Assembly: GCA_015709655.1 (NCBI GenBank)
Contig: CP054181.1
Location: forward strand, 2,600,207-2,664,206
Length of the DNA stretch: 64,000 bases
Direction of reading: 5' to 3'
Source of the DNA: Ignavibacteria bacterium
Lineage (GTDB): Bacteria > Bacteroidota > Ignavibacteria > Kapaibacteriales > Kapaibacteriaceae
Part shown: positions 1-8,299 of the stretch, in pieces
How positions within the stretch are numbered: the first letter of the stretch is position 1
Layout: each line of letters opens with the position of its first letter
Program-made: the position numbers and the translations under genes
Notes under the pieces: model-generated
Told to the model about the DNA's origin: nothing
Database searches by the model: none
Seen by the model: the letters and a program-made list of their open reading frames with translations, nothing else

Positions 1-559
1 GAACACGCTCGTTTTCGGCCGGGCTTATGCTCTTGTCCCACACCGTCATCAGGGGCTCGAACAGCGCCATATCCAGCTTGCCAACCTCTTCGTTGTAGCG
101 TTCCGACACGATGTCGCGGAAGAACTGGTTCTTGGAACCAAGGTCATTGTACAGGTACTCGTGTTTGATTTTTGGTTTGAATGACCTGCGGATATTGCGC
201 AGATGTTCCAGCATGGTTTCCTGAGTATCCGGGTCTTTGAAAAAAGACCTGCATGTTTTCAGAAGTTCCTCACCAAGTTTATCAAGTCGAATTTTAAATT
301 GTTCGTATTGAAAGATACTCTCAAGGTCATTGATATACTTGCGATATTCCGGCTTGGCCAGGATTTCGGCTTCCAGTTTTTTCTTCAACACCGAAAATCG
401 TGCATTATACACTGCTTCATCGCGTGCAATATCGGCTGCAACGGAATAGTTGGCACGTGTATTCGTGATGCCCCGACCAATGATTACATCGTTCTCATCG
501 GTAATCACAGCCTTCGAGGTTGTTGAACCCAGGTCAACGCCAAGGTAATATTTGTTCAT
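1..559 (-). CDS. bcrA: Benzoyl-CoA reductase ATPase subunit (BcrA/BadF-type), partial
   Basis: The gene reads leftward from an ATG at 559 and runs off the left edge, so only about 186 N-terminal residues are visible. The protein opens with MNKYYLGVDLGSTTSKAV, the phosphate-binding loop of the BadF/BadG/BcrA/BcrD ASKHA ATPases that drive ATP-dependent electron transfer into benzoyl-CoA reductase or 2-hydroxyacyl-CoA dehydratases. After the first strand pair comes a long charged helical insertion (about residues 50-160), which fits the larger BcrA/BadF type better than the compact BcrD/HgdC type. It starts 30 bases after the bcrB-like stop, so it is the third gene of the leftward operon bcrC-bcrB-bcrA. 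The cluster-ligating cysteines and the second ATPase half lie outside the window. A 2-hydroxyacyl-CoA dehydratase activator is the alternative, made less likely by the neighbours. Confidence 0.82.
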   Translation of the reverse strand, partial: MNKYYLGVDLGSTTSKAVITDENDVIIGRGITNTRANYSVAADIARDEAVYNARFSVLKKKLEAEILAKPEYRKYINDLESIFQYEQFKIRLDKLGEELLKTCRSFFKDPDTQETMLEHLRNIRRSFKPKIKHEYLYNDLGSKNQFFRDIVSERYNEEVGKLDMALFEPLMTVWDKSISPAENERV

Positions 560-589
560 GATAGACTTTACGAATGGTTCAACAAACTG

Positions 590-1891
590 TTATGCTACTT
601 CGTGTTCCTGCTGCAGGATCACTTTACGCTGCTCAAGCATCTGGAAGTATGATTCAAGACGGTTCTTGATGTTGGCGTACGAGAAATACCGTGGATCAAC
701 CAGGTCGCTCTCAATAAAACCAACGGGAACACCGGTGCGCTGTTCAATCTCGCGCATGATCATTAGCTGTCCGGCCGAGAACGAATTACAACTTTTTATC
801 GAGTTAATGAGGAAGCCGTCGGCCTTGTACTCAGTAACGTACTGTTCAAGCATACCCACGCGCTGGGGCAGGTTCATGTTGGTATAGCAGCCCATGCAGT
901 AGCGCGACAGACTTTCCAGCGGAGCCGAGGGGTCATGGCGGAATCCAAGGTCATACACGCCACCCACCTTGGTGTACGATGATGCTACAATCACGGCGCC
1001 CATATCGTAGAAGATCTTCCAGAATTCGCGGAAGTTCGTCCAGTTTGGTGGGCCCTCCATGACGAGGCGAAAACGTTGTTCTTTCAGTTCACCCTCGGGG
1101 GTAACGGGTCCCAGACCGAGTTTCATTCGTTCCTGGACCTCGTCCCAAAGCACTTGGTAGTAGCTGACAGCTTCTTCAGTTCCGCGGAATGCGGTGAAGA
1201 TCGGGCCGATATAGTACACGCCTGCGAAGTAGGCATCAATTGGAGTAGGAACATTTTTGGCGCTCTGCAGAACGTTTACCAGGAGATCTTCGGACTGTGC
1301 CGAATACTCAAGCATCTTTGAGAGTCTCTCCTGATCAAATTTCTTTCCCGATACCAGTTCCATTTTAGGAATGACTTCTTCCTTAAGCTGCTTCACCATG
1401 TAGTCAACTTGTTCCTGACTAATCTTACCGTCTTCCTGGTACGGTGTATGCAGCATTGCAACCGGAACGCCGGGATACAGACGTTCAAGGTTCTCAAACC
1501 ACTTCAGGAATGTAAAGCAGCCGGTATAGCTCAGCAGAAGCAGGTCGGGGTTGGGGAGTTTCTCTCCGGTTGGGCCAATGTTACCGTTGAGCATCATTCC
1601 GATGTCACACTTCACATAGGTACACACATCTTCGGAGTAACCAATTTTCTCGGCATCCTTAATGTAGTTGGCCGACTTCTTTCGCATACCTGACTGCAAG
1701 GCATTGATTTCCGGGTACACCGGCAACATGTCGAATGATAAGATTAGCTCGGTAAGATTCCCCGGAACAAACGTGTACACGACCTTCTTGCCGGCATCCT
1801 TGGCTGTGGCAAGATCTTGAAATTGTTTGGCAAGCATATCCTTCTGCAGAATCATGCTTTTTTCTTTAGTGGCTTCAATAGGGGGTGCCAT
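590..1891 (-). CDS. bcrB: Benzoyl-CoA reductase subunit B-like (BcrB/BzdO; HgdB family)
   Basis: 433 residues from the ATG at 1891 (start MAPPIEATKEK); an in-frame extension to 2095 overlaps the upstream gene and has no family-like sequence. The length matches BcrB/BadE/BzdO (about 435). The C-terminal half carries the family signature SRYCMGCYTNMNLPQR, then SIKSCNSFSAGQ and GVPVGFIESDLVDPRYF. Cysteines in this fold ligate a [4Fe-4S] cluster next to the substrate. Known role: with BcrC it forms the active-site module of class I benzoyl-CoA reductase, which dearomatises benzoyl-CoA to a dienoyl-CoA using ATP and reduced ferredoxin. It is the middle gene of the leftward operon, 31 bases downstream of the bcrC-like gene. 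2-Hydroxyacyl-CoA dehydratase subunits share this fold, so substrate is partly inferred from the adjacent hydroxybenzoyl-CoA reductase genes. Confidence 0.85.
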   Translation of the reverse strand: MAPPIEATKEKSMILQKDMLAKQFQDLATAKDAGKKVVYTFVPGNLTELILSFDMLPVYPEINALQSGMRKKSANYIKDAEKIGYSEDVCTYVKCDIGMMLNGNIGPTGEKLPNPDLLLLSYTGCFTFLKWFENLERLYPGVPVAMLHTPYQEDGKISQEQVDYMVKQLKEEVIPKMELVSGKKFDQERLSKMLEYSAQSEDLLVNVLQSAKNVPTPIDAYFAGVYYIGPIFTAFRGTEEAVSYYQVLWDEVQERMKLGLGPVTPEGELKEQRFRLVMEGPPNWTNFREFWKIFYDMGAVIVASSYTKVGGVYDLGFRHDPSAPLESLSRYCMGCYTNMNLPQRVGMLEQYVTEYKADGFLINSIKSCNSFSAGQLMIMREIEQRTGVPVGFIESDLVDPRYFSYANIKNRLESYFQMLEQRKVILQQEHEVA

Positions 1892-1922
1892 AGTGCAGTG
1901 CTCGTGATAGTAAATAAATAAA

Positions 1923-3086
1923 CTAAACCCAAAGTTTAATAGAGTCCGAGAAGGTTCCGGCCTGTTCTTTAATGACTTTGAATTGTCCGGTATTCTCGTG
2001 GAACTGGAAGTTGATGTGCGGCAGCCCGGCGTCATCGCATTCTTTCTGCATCTGAGGTCTGTCCAGTAGTGCGGGATCGCAGAAGCTTGCTGCACAGAAG
2101 ATCACACCATCGGCATTCCGCTGCCTGGCAAGTGATACAAGCCGTTTGCCCTTGGGATTGCCAACATCGTAATACGCTGAGGAGAAGGTGCTCTGGTGAA
2201 TATAGGCTTCCGTGAGAGCTGTCAGCGGATCGTCGGTCGTGTCGTCAATATCACCTTGTATCCATCGTGAGCCAAGCATGAAATCGTCGTCAACAATATA
2301 ACAGCCGGCCATTTCGATTGATTTAATGAGGCCGATTGGAGGCTGCTCGCAAAACGATCCGGTGACCACCACGCGGATATTGTCCATGGGTTCACCGCGT
2401 TCGCTGCTGATATGTTCAAGAACCTGTTTTAGGATTTCGTTGTGTTCTTCTACCGGCATCACGATACCGGCACGTAGGATATAGTAGGTCTCAACAGCAG
2501 ACAAGCGCCACGGGTACTGCTGTCTGACAGCATATATTTCTTCAATCAGTCTGCGGTTTGTATTATACAAACCGATGGCAGCGTTCAAACTCTCGGTGGA
2601 TGCTTCAACGCCGTTCACACTCTTCATGTCGTCAAGTACCTTCTCCATTTCCTGACGATAGAATATGCCCCCAATGTGAGAATCAAAGTTCTGCGGATAA
2701 TCGAAGTATCGCTGGAAACTTCCTTTTTTCGACAGTTTAAACATGCCTGAAAGGTTTCGGATACAGTCGCAGATGGCAGGGAACAAGAACCCGTCTATGT
2801 CATGCAGGTTGGTATCCAATGCCATTTCGATAATTCCGCGGGGCATGTGGCAGATGTAGGACTGGTAGTAAGCATCTCCCTTGATGATCTGCTTCCTGTC
2901 GCCCGCACCCATGATTCCAACAGCCATACCGTTGGCAGCATGAATCATCTCACGTGGTACGTAAATTGGTAAATACCCTACCAGCAGCCTATCTTTACCG
3001 GCCTTCTTCCAGTCTTTTGCCCTGGTGAAGTTCAGGTCGAATGCTGTCCGCTCGCAGTAGTCAAGAATATTGTCAAGGTGTTCCAT
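1923..3086 (-). CDS. bcrC: Benzoyl-CoA reductase subunit C-like (BcrC/BzdN; HgdB family)
   Basis: 387 residues from the ATG at 3086 (start MEHLDNILDY), the usual BcrC/BadD/BzdN length (about 385). An upstream in-frame ATG at 3131 would add 15 residues but sits five bases from a palindrome at 3136-3157, so 3086 is preferred. Visible family features are YLPIYVPREMIHAA near residue 50, a Cys pair in FPAICDCIRNLSG, a second cysteine-bearing block in FCAASFCDPALLDRP, and NFQFHENTGQF near the C terminus. It partners the B subunit to bind benzoyl-CoA and a [4Fe-4S] cluster in the cytoplasm. It is the promoter-proximal gene of the leftward operon and is transcribed divergently from the MocA/XdhC/hydroxybenzoyl-CoA reductase cluster. 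A 2-hydroxyacyl-CoA dehydratase-like function cannot be excluded from sequence alone. Confidence 0.84.
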   Translation of the reverse strand: MEHLDNILDYCERTAFDLNFTRAKDWKKAGKDRLLVGYLPIYVPREMIHAANGMAVGIMGAGDRKQIIKGDAYYQSYICHMPRGIIEMALDTNLHDIDGFLFPAICDCIRNLSGMFKLSKKGSFQRYFDYPQNFDSHIGGIFYRQEMEKVLDDMKSVNGVEASTESLNAAIGLYNTNRRLIEEIYAVRQQYPWRLSAVETYYILRAGIVMPVEEHNEILKQVLEHISSERGEPMDNIRVVVTGSFCEQPPIGLIKSIEMAGCYIVDDDFMLGSRWIQGDIDDTTDDPLTALTEAYIHQSTFSSAYYDVGNPKGKRLVSLARQRNADGVIFCAASFCDPALLDRPQMQKECDDAGLPHINFQFHENTGQFKVIKEQAGTFSDSIKLWV

Positions 3087-3135
3087 GGTGCACTTTTTAT
3101 GATTTGAACCAAAATAAATTTGTTCTATCATGGTA

Positions 3136-3157
3136 AACTATGATGCTTGTCATAGTT
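3136..3157. promoter_or_regulatory. Crp/Fnr-type operator palindrome in the bcr/hcr divergent promoter region
   Basis: A perfect inverted repeat AACTATGA-tgcttg-TCATAGTT lies between the divergent bcrC-like and mocA-like genes. The core CTATGA-N6-TCATAG (3138-3155) has the geometry of CRP/FNR-family sites (TGTGA-N6-TCACA in CRP). The same core with the same spacing recurs at 13230-13247, upstream of the Crp/Fnr-family gene in this window. The sequence repeat is observed; binding by that regulator is inferred. Confidence 0.65.
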
Positions 3158-3203
3158 CGAGGTTGAACATGGAAATAATCTTCATTTATGGTTGGCGACA
3201 CCG

Positions 3204-3803
3204 ATGAAAGCTCAAACAGGTGTGGTGATTCTGGCGGGAGGAAGGTCAGAACGCATGAAGTATCCAAAGTGCTATCTGCAAATTCGCGGGCAAACCTTTG
3301 CCGAAGCCATTGCCACAGCGTATGCCGATGCCGGGTTTCCGGCCGTGGGTCTTGTTATTCGAAGAGAATACACGTCAGGAGAGTGGGAACAGCACTTTCA
3401 GACAGTCATGACGAGACTTGCCTTTGCGCATATCCTTGATACTGATGCCGGGAGGTTCTACTCTGTACGGTCAGGTTTGACCACTTTTGCAGATGCTGAC
3501 TTTTGCTTTATTCATAACGTTGATAATCCGGTGATCAGCACAACAACAATTCAGACGTTGTGGCAAAATCGAGCCATGAACGGATACACAGAGTGTAGGC
3601 ACAAGGGAAGAGGCGGACATCCGATCCTGCTTTCCAGACCAGTAATTCACCGTATTATTGAAATGAAGCAGACGGAGTGTAACCTGCGTGATGTGTTAAG
3701 GGGCTTTGCCAAAAACACAGTTAACGTTGATTCTGCTGATGTCCTGCGGAATATCAATACAGCCGATGATTACCGGCACCTGGTGGACAGTTACAACCCT
3801 TAA
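3204..3803 (+). CDS. MocA/MobA-like molybdenum-cofactor nucleotidyltransferase
   Basis: 199 residues from the ATG at 3204; a TTG at 3192 would add four residues, and neither start has a clear Shine-Dalgarno. The N terminus has the GT-A nucleotidyltransferase loop LAGGRSERMKYPK, the nucleotide- and metal-binding signature of MobA/MocA/IspD-type enzymes, followed by HNVDNPVIS, which matches the metal-binding Asp region. MocA transfers CMP (MobA GMP) to molybdopterin to make the dinucleotide cofactor of molybdenum hydroxylases. The next genes encode an XdhC-type chaperone and a molybdenum hydroxylase, so making the cofactor for that hydroxylase is the likely job. CTP versus GTP use cannot be read here. 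It is first in a rightward cluster and 26 bases upstream of the xdhC-like gene. Confidence 0.72.
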   Translation: MKAQTGVVILAGGRSERMKYPKCYLQIRGQTFAEAIATAYADAGFPAVGLVIRREYTSGEWEQHFQTVMTRLAFAHILDTDAGRFYSVRSGLTTFADADFCFIHNVDNPVISTTTIQTLWQNRAMNGYTECRHKGRGGHPILLSRPVIHRIIEMKQTECNLRDVLRGFAKNTVNVDSADVLRNINTADDYRHLVDSYNP

Positions 3804-3829
3804 CAATTGCTTCTGAGGACGAAGTTTAG

Positions 3830-4624
3830 GTGGATTCGATTTACAAGTACGTACACGATGCACAAACTGGCCAAAGGAAGGCAGCGCTCTGTACTGTAGT
3901 TAAAACCAGCGGCAGCACACCACGTAAGGTAGGGGCAAAGATGATCGTGTATGCCGATGGACGCATTCGAGGTACCATCGGTGGTGGTGAGCTTGAAAAA
4001 GCTGTTATCCAGAATGCGCTGCGTCAGATTGAGGTTCGGGTGCCCAAACTTTTCAGGCACGACCTGGTGCATCAGCACAATATGTGCTGTGGTGGAAGTG
4101 TTGACATTTTTATCGAGCCAATTATGAATCCTATCAAACTGTATATTTTTGGTGCAGGCCATACGGGGTTGGCACTGGCTGCTCTGGCACAACAGTTCCC
4201 GTTCTCTACGGTACTGATTGACGAAAGGAAGCAGTATCTGGAGCAGTGTACAACAGACGGCGTGAGTAAAATGTGTCTGCCGTATGCGCAAGCCGTGCAG
4301 CTGCTGCCATTTGATGCAGATACCTATGTATGCATCATGACACATAGCCACGAGTATGATCGCGATATCCTGGCTGCGTGCATATCCAAGCCCCATGGCT
4401 ACCTGGGTATGATTGGCAGTCAGCGCAAGGTAGAGCTCACAAAGAAGATGTTTGCCGATGCCGGTATTGCGTCCGAGACGCTGGCAAACGCCATTGATAT
4501 GCCGATGGGCCTTTATATTGGCGCCGAGGGTCCGGAGGAAATTGCGTTGAGTATTATTGCCAAGCTGATAGCCGTTAAAAATGGTGTTAATGCAACGGCA
4601 GCTCTGCATGGGAAGAAAAACTGA
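3830..4624 (+). CDS. xdhC: XdhC/CoxI-family molybdenum hydroxylase maturation protein
   Basis: 264 residues from a GTG at 3830, preceded by a purine-rich gaggacgaag stretch. The N-terminal XdhC_CoxI domain shows TSGSTPRKVGAKM and IGGGELEKA, then the family MCCGG motif (about residue 85). The C-terminal XdhC_C domain is a Rossmann fold beginning IFGAGHTGLALAALA near residue 106, with GYLGMIGSQRK and GAEGPEEIALSI near the end. XdhC proteins bind molybdenum cofactor, help its sulfuration and insert it into xanthine-dehydrogenase-family enzymes. Its place between a MocA-like gene and the hydroxybenzoyl-CoA reductase genes points to that enzyme as client. It is followed after 38 bases by the short-chain dehydrogenase. 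Confidence 0.86.
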   Translation: MDSIYKYVHDAQTGQRKAALCTVVKTSGSTPRKVGAKMIVYADGRIRGTIGGGELEKAVIQNALRQIEVRVPKLFRHDLVHQHNMCCGGSVDIFIEPIMNPIKLYIFGAGHTGLALAALAQQFPFSTVLIDERKQYLEQCTTDGVSKMCLPYAQAVQLLPFDADTYVCIMTHSHEYDRDILAACISKPHGYLGMIGSQRKVELTKKMFADAGIASETLANAIDMPMGLYIGAEGPEEIALSIIAKLIAVKNGVNATAALHGKKN

Positions 4625-4662
4625 ACTGTTCAACACACATACATAACACATCCGGGAACAGT

Positions 4663-5400
4663 ATGACGAAAAAAGTTGCAATCGTCACCGGTGCTGCCAA
4701 GGGCATCGGAATGGCAATAACAAAACGCTTTGTTAAAGAGGGGTATACGGTTGTTGCTGTTGATGTTGATGGTGAAGCCGGTGAACGGCTTGTTGCGCTG
4801 CTCGGTGACCATGGGGTGCAGTATGTAAATGCAAATGTCACCAGGGAGGACGACGTACACCAGTTGTTCACTTCTACCCTCGATAAGTACGGAGTCATCG
4901 ATGTAGTGGTCAATAATGCCGGCATTATCCGCGACGGGGTGATCTGGAAGCAAACACTGGATGATTTCAATGCCGTTATAGATGTGAACTTAAAAGGTGT
5001 GTGGCTGATGTGCCGCGAGGCTGCCACCGTGATGAGGTCTCAGAAGTCAGGACGTATTGTAAACATCTCGTCAAGAGCCTGGCTGGGCAACCCCGGTCAA
5101 AGTAATTACTCTGCTTCAAAGGCGGGTGTTGTGGCGCTGACACGCGTGCTTGCTCTTGAGTTGGGCCGCTACAACGTGATGGTAAATGCGGTTGCTCCAG
5201 GCCTGATCGATACCCCATTAACAACTGCACTATCTGATGATGTCCGCGAAAAACTTATCCAGGCACAACCTACAAAATCAATGGGGAGTCCGGACGACGT
5301 AGCCAATGCTGTCTTCTTCCTTGCCTGTGATTCAACAGGGTTCATTACCGGACAAACCCTGTACGTGGATGGCGGTAAAAGTATTGGGGCAGGCATCTGA
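4663..5400 (+). CDS. Short-chain dehydrogenase/reductase (FabG-like)
   Basis: 245 residues, a classical SDR. The NAD(P)-binding motif TGAAKGIG is at residues 9-16, NNAGI near residue 84, a serine in NISSRAW and the catalytic YSASK near residue 147, with the closing GQTLYVDGG. An acidic residue after the second strand (DVDGE) suggests NAD(H) preference. Within an aromatic-degradation cluster a 3-hydroxyacyl-CoA or alicyclic hydroxy-CoA dehydrogenase step is plausible, but FabG-like SDRs are promiscuous and the substrate cannot be assigned. The gene sits between the xdhC-like gene and the hydroxybenzoyl-CoA reductase gene, on the same strand, with 38 and 103 base gaps. Confidence 0.85.
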   Translation: MTKKVAIVTGAAKGIGMAITKRFVKEGYTVVAVDVDGEAGERLVALLGDHGVQYVNANVTREDDVHQLFTSTLDKYGVIDVVVNNAGIIRDGVIWKQTLDDFNAVIDVNLKGVWLMCREAATVMRSQKSGRIVNISSRAWLGNPGQSNYSASKAGVVALTRVLALELGRYNVMVNAVAPGLIDTPLTTALSDDVREKLIQAQPTKSMGSPDDVANAVFFLACDSTGFITGQTLYVDGGKSIGAGI

Positions 5401-5503
5401 AACCTGACCCCGTAATCGAACACAGACTTTAGGCAGATTCTTAAAACCCTGCGTTTTGTCATTTTGTTATGTCGTGAGAATAATTAACTTACACAACAAA
5501 ACG

Positions 5504-8293
5504 ATGAAAACGATAACACTTACGATTAACGGTGCCACCACCAACTTGCTGGTTGGCGAGCACGATATGCTGGCAGGAGTAATACGCGAGAAGGCGGGGC
5601 TTACCGGTACCAAAATCGGATGCGAGCAGGGAAGCTGCGGGACGTGTACGGTGTGGGTAAATGGAAAACCGGTTCTAAGCTGCATCACACCGGTGATGCG
5701 CTGCGAAGGGGCCAGCATCACAACCGTTGAAGGACTGGCCAGTGGCGAACATCTGCATAAGCTGCAATCCAAATTCATTGAAAAAGGGGCTGTGCAATGC
5801 GGATTCTGTACGCCGGGTATGCTGATGACGGCACTTCACCATGTAGAGAGTGTTCCCAAACCAACTGTTGACACGATCAAGGAAGCACTGTCGGGAAACG
5901 TGTGCAGATGCACCGGCTACAAGAAGATTATTCAGGCTGTAGCAGAATATGCTGCTGAAACCAAGGAAGGGTATTCAAACGGCCGGGCTGCGCACAATCA
6001 GGGGGGCCATGTTATAGGGAAACGCACACCCTACATCGAGTCCGAAAAGAAAGTACGCGGCACGGCAGAGTATGCTGATGATGTTGTCAGTAAGAATCCA
6101 TTGTATGTGAAAATGTTGCGCAGCATTCATGCTCATGCGCGCATCGAATCAATCGATACATCGGAAGCGTACAAGGTACCCGGCGTTCGCTATGTAGCCG
6201 TTGGCACCGAGCTCCCAATCCCTTTTGGTGTGTTGCCAATCTCGCAGGATGAAACGGCAATGGCAATACATAAAGTCCGATACATGGGCGAAATCGTTGC
6301 CGCAGTTGCGGCCGAAACAGAGCAGGCTGCTGCTGAAGCCTGTAAGCGAATTGTGGTACAGTATAAGCCCCTTACAGCCTTTACCGAAATCGATGCGTCG
6401 CTAAACGATATCGGCGATAACGAAAAGATTCATGAACATTGCAAGTTTAATAACAATGTTCATAAAAAAGCAGAGTTGCGGTTTGGTGACCAGCAGCAGG
6501 GACTCCATGCGTCAGACGTAACGTCAAAAATGTCGTTCACATTCGAAGGCGTCAGCCACGGTTTTACCGAGCCACATGCTGCAACTGCCTGGTGGGACGA
6601 GAATGGATTAACGATTGTAACGGCTACTCAGGTGCCGCATTACCTGCACCGGGCACTTGCAAAGGTTATGGAAGTGCCACTGAGCAGAGTGCGCGTTATT
6701 AAACCGCAAGTTGGTGGCGGGTTTGGTGGCAAGAGCGACCCCTTCCCGCATGAAATTATCATTTCCTACATTGCTCGGAAAACAAGGCGTCCCGTACGCG
6801 TGCGTTTCAGCAGGGAAGAAGTGTTTATAACAAATCACGGACGCCACCCATCGAAAATGACGGTAGAGATGGGGGTTTCGCACGACGGGACGTTTACGGC
6901 ACTCGACGCCGATATTGCCATTGATGGCGGTGCATACGGCAGTTTTGGTGTGGTAACGTCGTACTATAACGGTGTGTTGCTACAGGCGCCGTATAAGCTT
7001 GATAATTTCGGATTTTCAACATATCGGGTGTACACCAACAAGCCGCAGTGTGGTGCGATGCGCGGGCACGGCGCAGTGAATTCCCGCTTTGCCGTTGAAA
7101 CCCTGATTGATGACCTGGCCCACAAGATTAGCATGGATCCGTGTGAGCTGAGGATGAAGAACTTTCTTGACTCGAATACGCTGACTGTTGGGCAGTACCG
7201 CATTACATCGAATGGCAGCAGAGAATCACTTCAGGCGGTGATGGAGCAGTCGAAGTGGTCAGAACGATATGGGAAGTTAGAACACGGACACGGCCTTGGT
7301 GTTGGTTGCGGCTTCTTCATTAGTGGTAGTGCGCTGCCAATTATCTGGAATGAACTGCCACAGTCCGTTGTCCACCTTAAAGTTGATTTTGACGGCCGGG
7401 TGTTGATATTATCGGGTGCAAGTGATATTGGCCAGGGAAGCGATACCATGCTGGCCATGGTCGTGTGTGAAGTGCTTGGCGTGAGTATGGACACGGTGTT
7501 TGTGGTAGCGGCCGATACGTTGCTGACACCGGTGGACATGGGCAGTTACTCAAGCAGAGTTACGTTTATGGCCGGGAATGCCGCCAAGATGGCAGCGGAA
7601 AATCTGCGTAGCGAAATTGCCACTGCGATTGAACAACGCACTCACACCGCTGCAGCAGAGCTGATTTTTTCCGGAAACCGTGTAACCAGCAATGATAAAT
7701 CTGTTGATTTGTCGTGGCTGGAAGCGATCGAAATGCTAACGGCCAAGCGAGGCGCCGTAAGCGTTAGTGGTAAGTATATCTCTCCGAAACTTGGCGGTGA
7801 CTTTAAAGGGGCCGGTGCAGGTCTCAGCCCTTCGTACAGTTTTGGAGCATGTGTTGCGGAAGTGAAGGTTAACCTGGAGACCGGACACGTGAAAATTCTG
7901 AATGTATGGGGTGCTCACGACTGTGGCAAGGCAATTAACCCGCTGGCTGTGGAAGGCCAGCTGGAAGGTTCATGGCACATGGGTATTGGTCAGGCCATGT
8001 GGGAACAAATGAAATACTACAATGGCCTTCTGCTTAATAATAACTTTTTGGATTATCGAATCCCTACTACCCTCGACACACCAGAGTTACACACCAACAT
8101 CATCGAGTCAAATGACCCGGAGGGTCCGTTTGGTGCCAAAGAGTGTGGTGAAGGGGCTCTGCATCCTGTGATACCCGCCATTGCGAATGCGATTTACAGT
8201 GCGGTAGGTGTTCGAATAACGCGACTGCCAATCAGTGCAGAAGATGTATTACGAAAGATGAAGGAACGGCAAACCAGTAACGAACCGGTTTAA
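5504..8293 (+). CDS. hcrA: 4-Hydroxybenzoyl-CoA reductase, fused gamma (2x[2Fe-2S]) and alpha (Mo) subunits
   Basis: 929 residues from the ATG at 5504 (MKTITLTING); an upstream TTG at 5456 is less likely. Residues 1-160 are a complete HcrC-type iron-sulfur subunit: C40, C45, C48, C60 form the plant-type [2Fe-2S] site, and C99, C102, C134, C136 the second. From about residue 170 on lies a full xanthine-oxidase-family molybdenum subunit, with VGGGFGGKSDP and MRGHG for the cofactor and GAKECGEG near the C terminus holding the conserved catalytic Glu. The enzyme reductively removes the para-hydroxyl of 4-hydroxybenzoyl-CoA to give benzoyl-CoA, the substrate of the divergent bcr products. In characterised enzymes (Thauera) these are separate chains of about 160 and 770 residues, so the fusion is unusual. 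The FAD subunit gene follows after six bases. Confidence 0.85.
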   Translation: MKTITLTINGATTNLLVGEHDMLAGVIREKAGLTGTKIGCEQGSCGTCTVWVNGKPVLSCITPVMRCEGASITTVEGLASGEHLHKLQSKFIEKGAVQCGFCTPGMLMTALHHVESVPKPTVDTIKEALSGNVCRCTGYKKIIQAVAEYAAETKEGYSNGRAAHNQGGHVIGKRTPYIESEKKVRGTAEYADDVVSKNPLYVKMLRSIHAHARIESIDTSEAYKVPGVRYVAVGTELPIPFGVLPISQDETAMAIHKVRYMGEIVAAVAAETEQAAAEACKRIVVQYKPLTAFTEIDASLNDIGDNEKIHEHCKFNNNVHKKAELRFGDQQQGLHASDVTSKMSFTFEGVSHGFTEPHAATAWWDENGLTIVTATQVPHYLHRALAKVMEVPLSRVRVIKPQVGGGFGGKSDPFPHEIIISYIARKTRRPVRVRFSREEVFITNHGRHPSKMTVEMGVSHDGTFTALDADIAIDGGAYGSFGVVTSYYNGVLLQAPYKLDNFGFSTYRVYTNKPQCGAMRGHGAVNSRFAVETLIDDLAHKISMDPCELRMKNFLDSNTLTVGQYRITSNGSRESLQAVMEQSKWSERYGKLEHGHGLGVGCGFFISGSALPIIWNELPQSVVHLKVDFDGRVLILSGASDIGQGSDTMLAMVVCEVLGVSMDTVFVVAADTLLTPVDMGSYSSRVTFMAGNAAKMAAENLRSEIATAIEQRTHTAAAELIFSGNRVTSNDKSVDLSWLEAIEMLTAKRGAVSVSGKYISPKLGGDFKGAGAGLSPSYSFGACVAEVKVNLETGHVKILNVWGAHDCGKAINPLAVEGQLEGSWHMGIGQAMWEQMKYYNGLLLNNNFLDYRIPTTLDTPELHTNIIESNDPEGPFGAKECGEGALHPVIPAIANAIYSAVGVRITRLPISAEDVLRKMKERQTSNEPV

Positions 8294-8299
8294 TACTCT

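Noticed and set aside
3800..4681. 293-codon frame on the minus strand opposite xdhC
   Set aside because: The product has no domain pattern; the plus strand encodes a full XdhC with all motifs.
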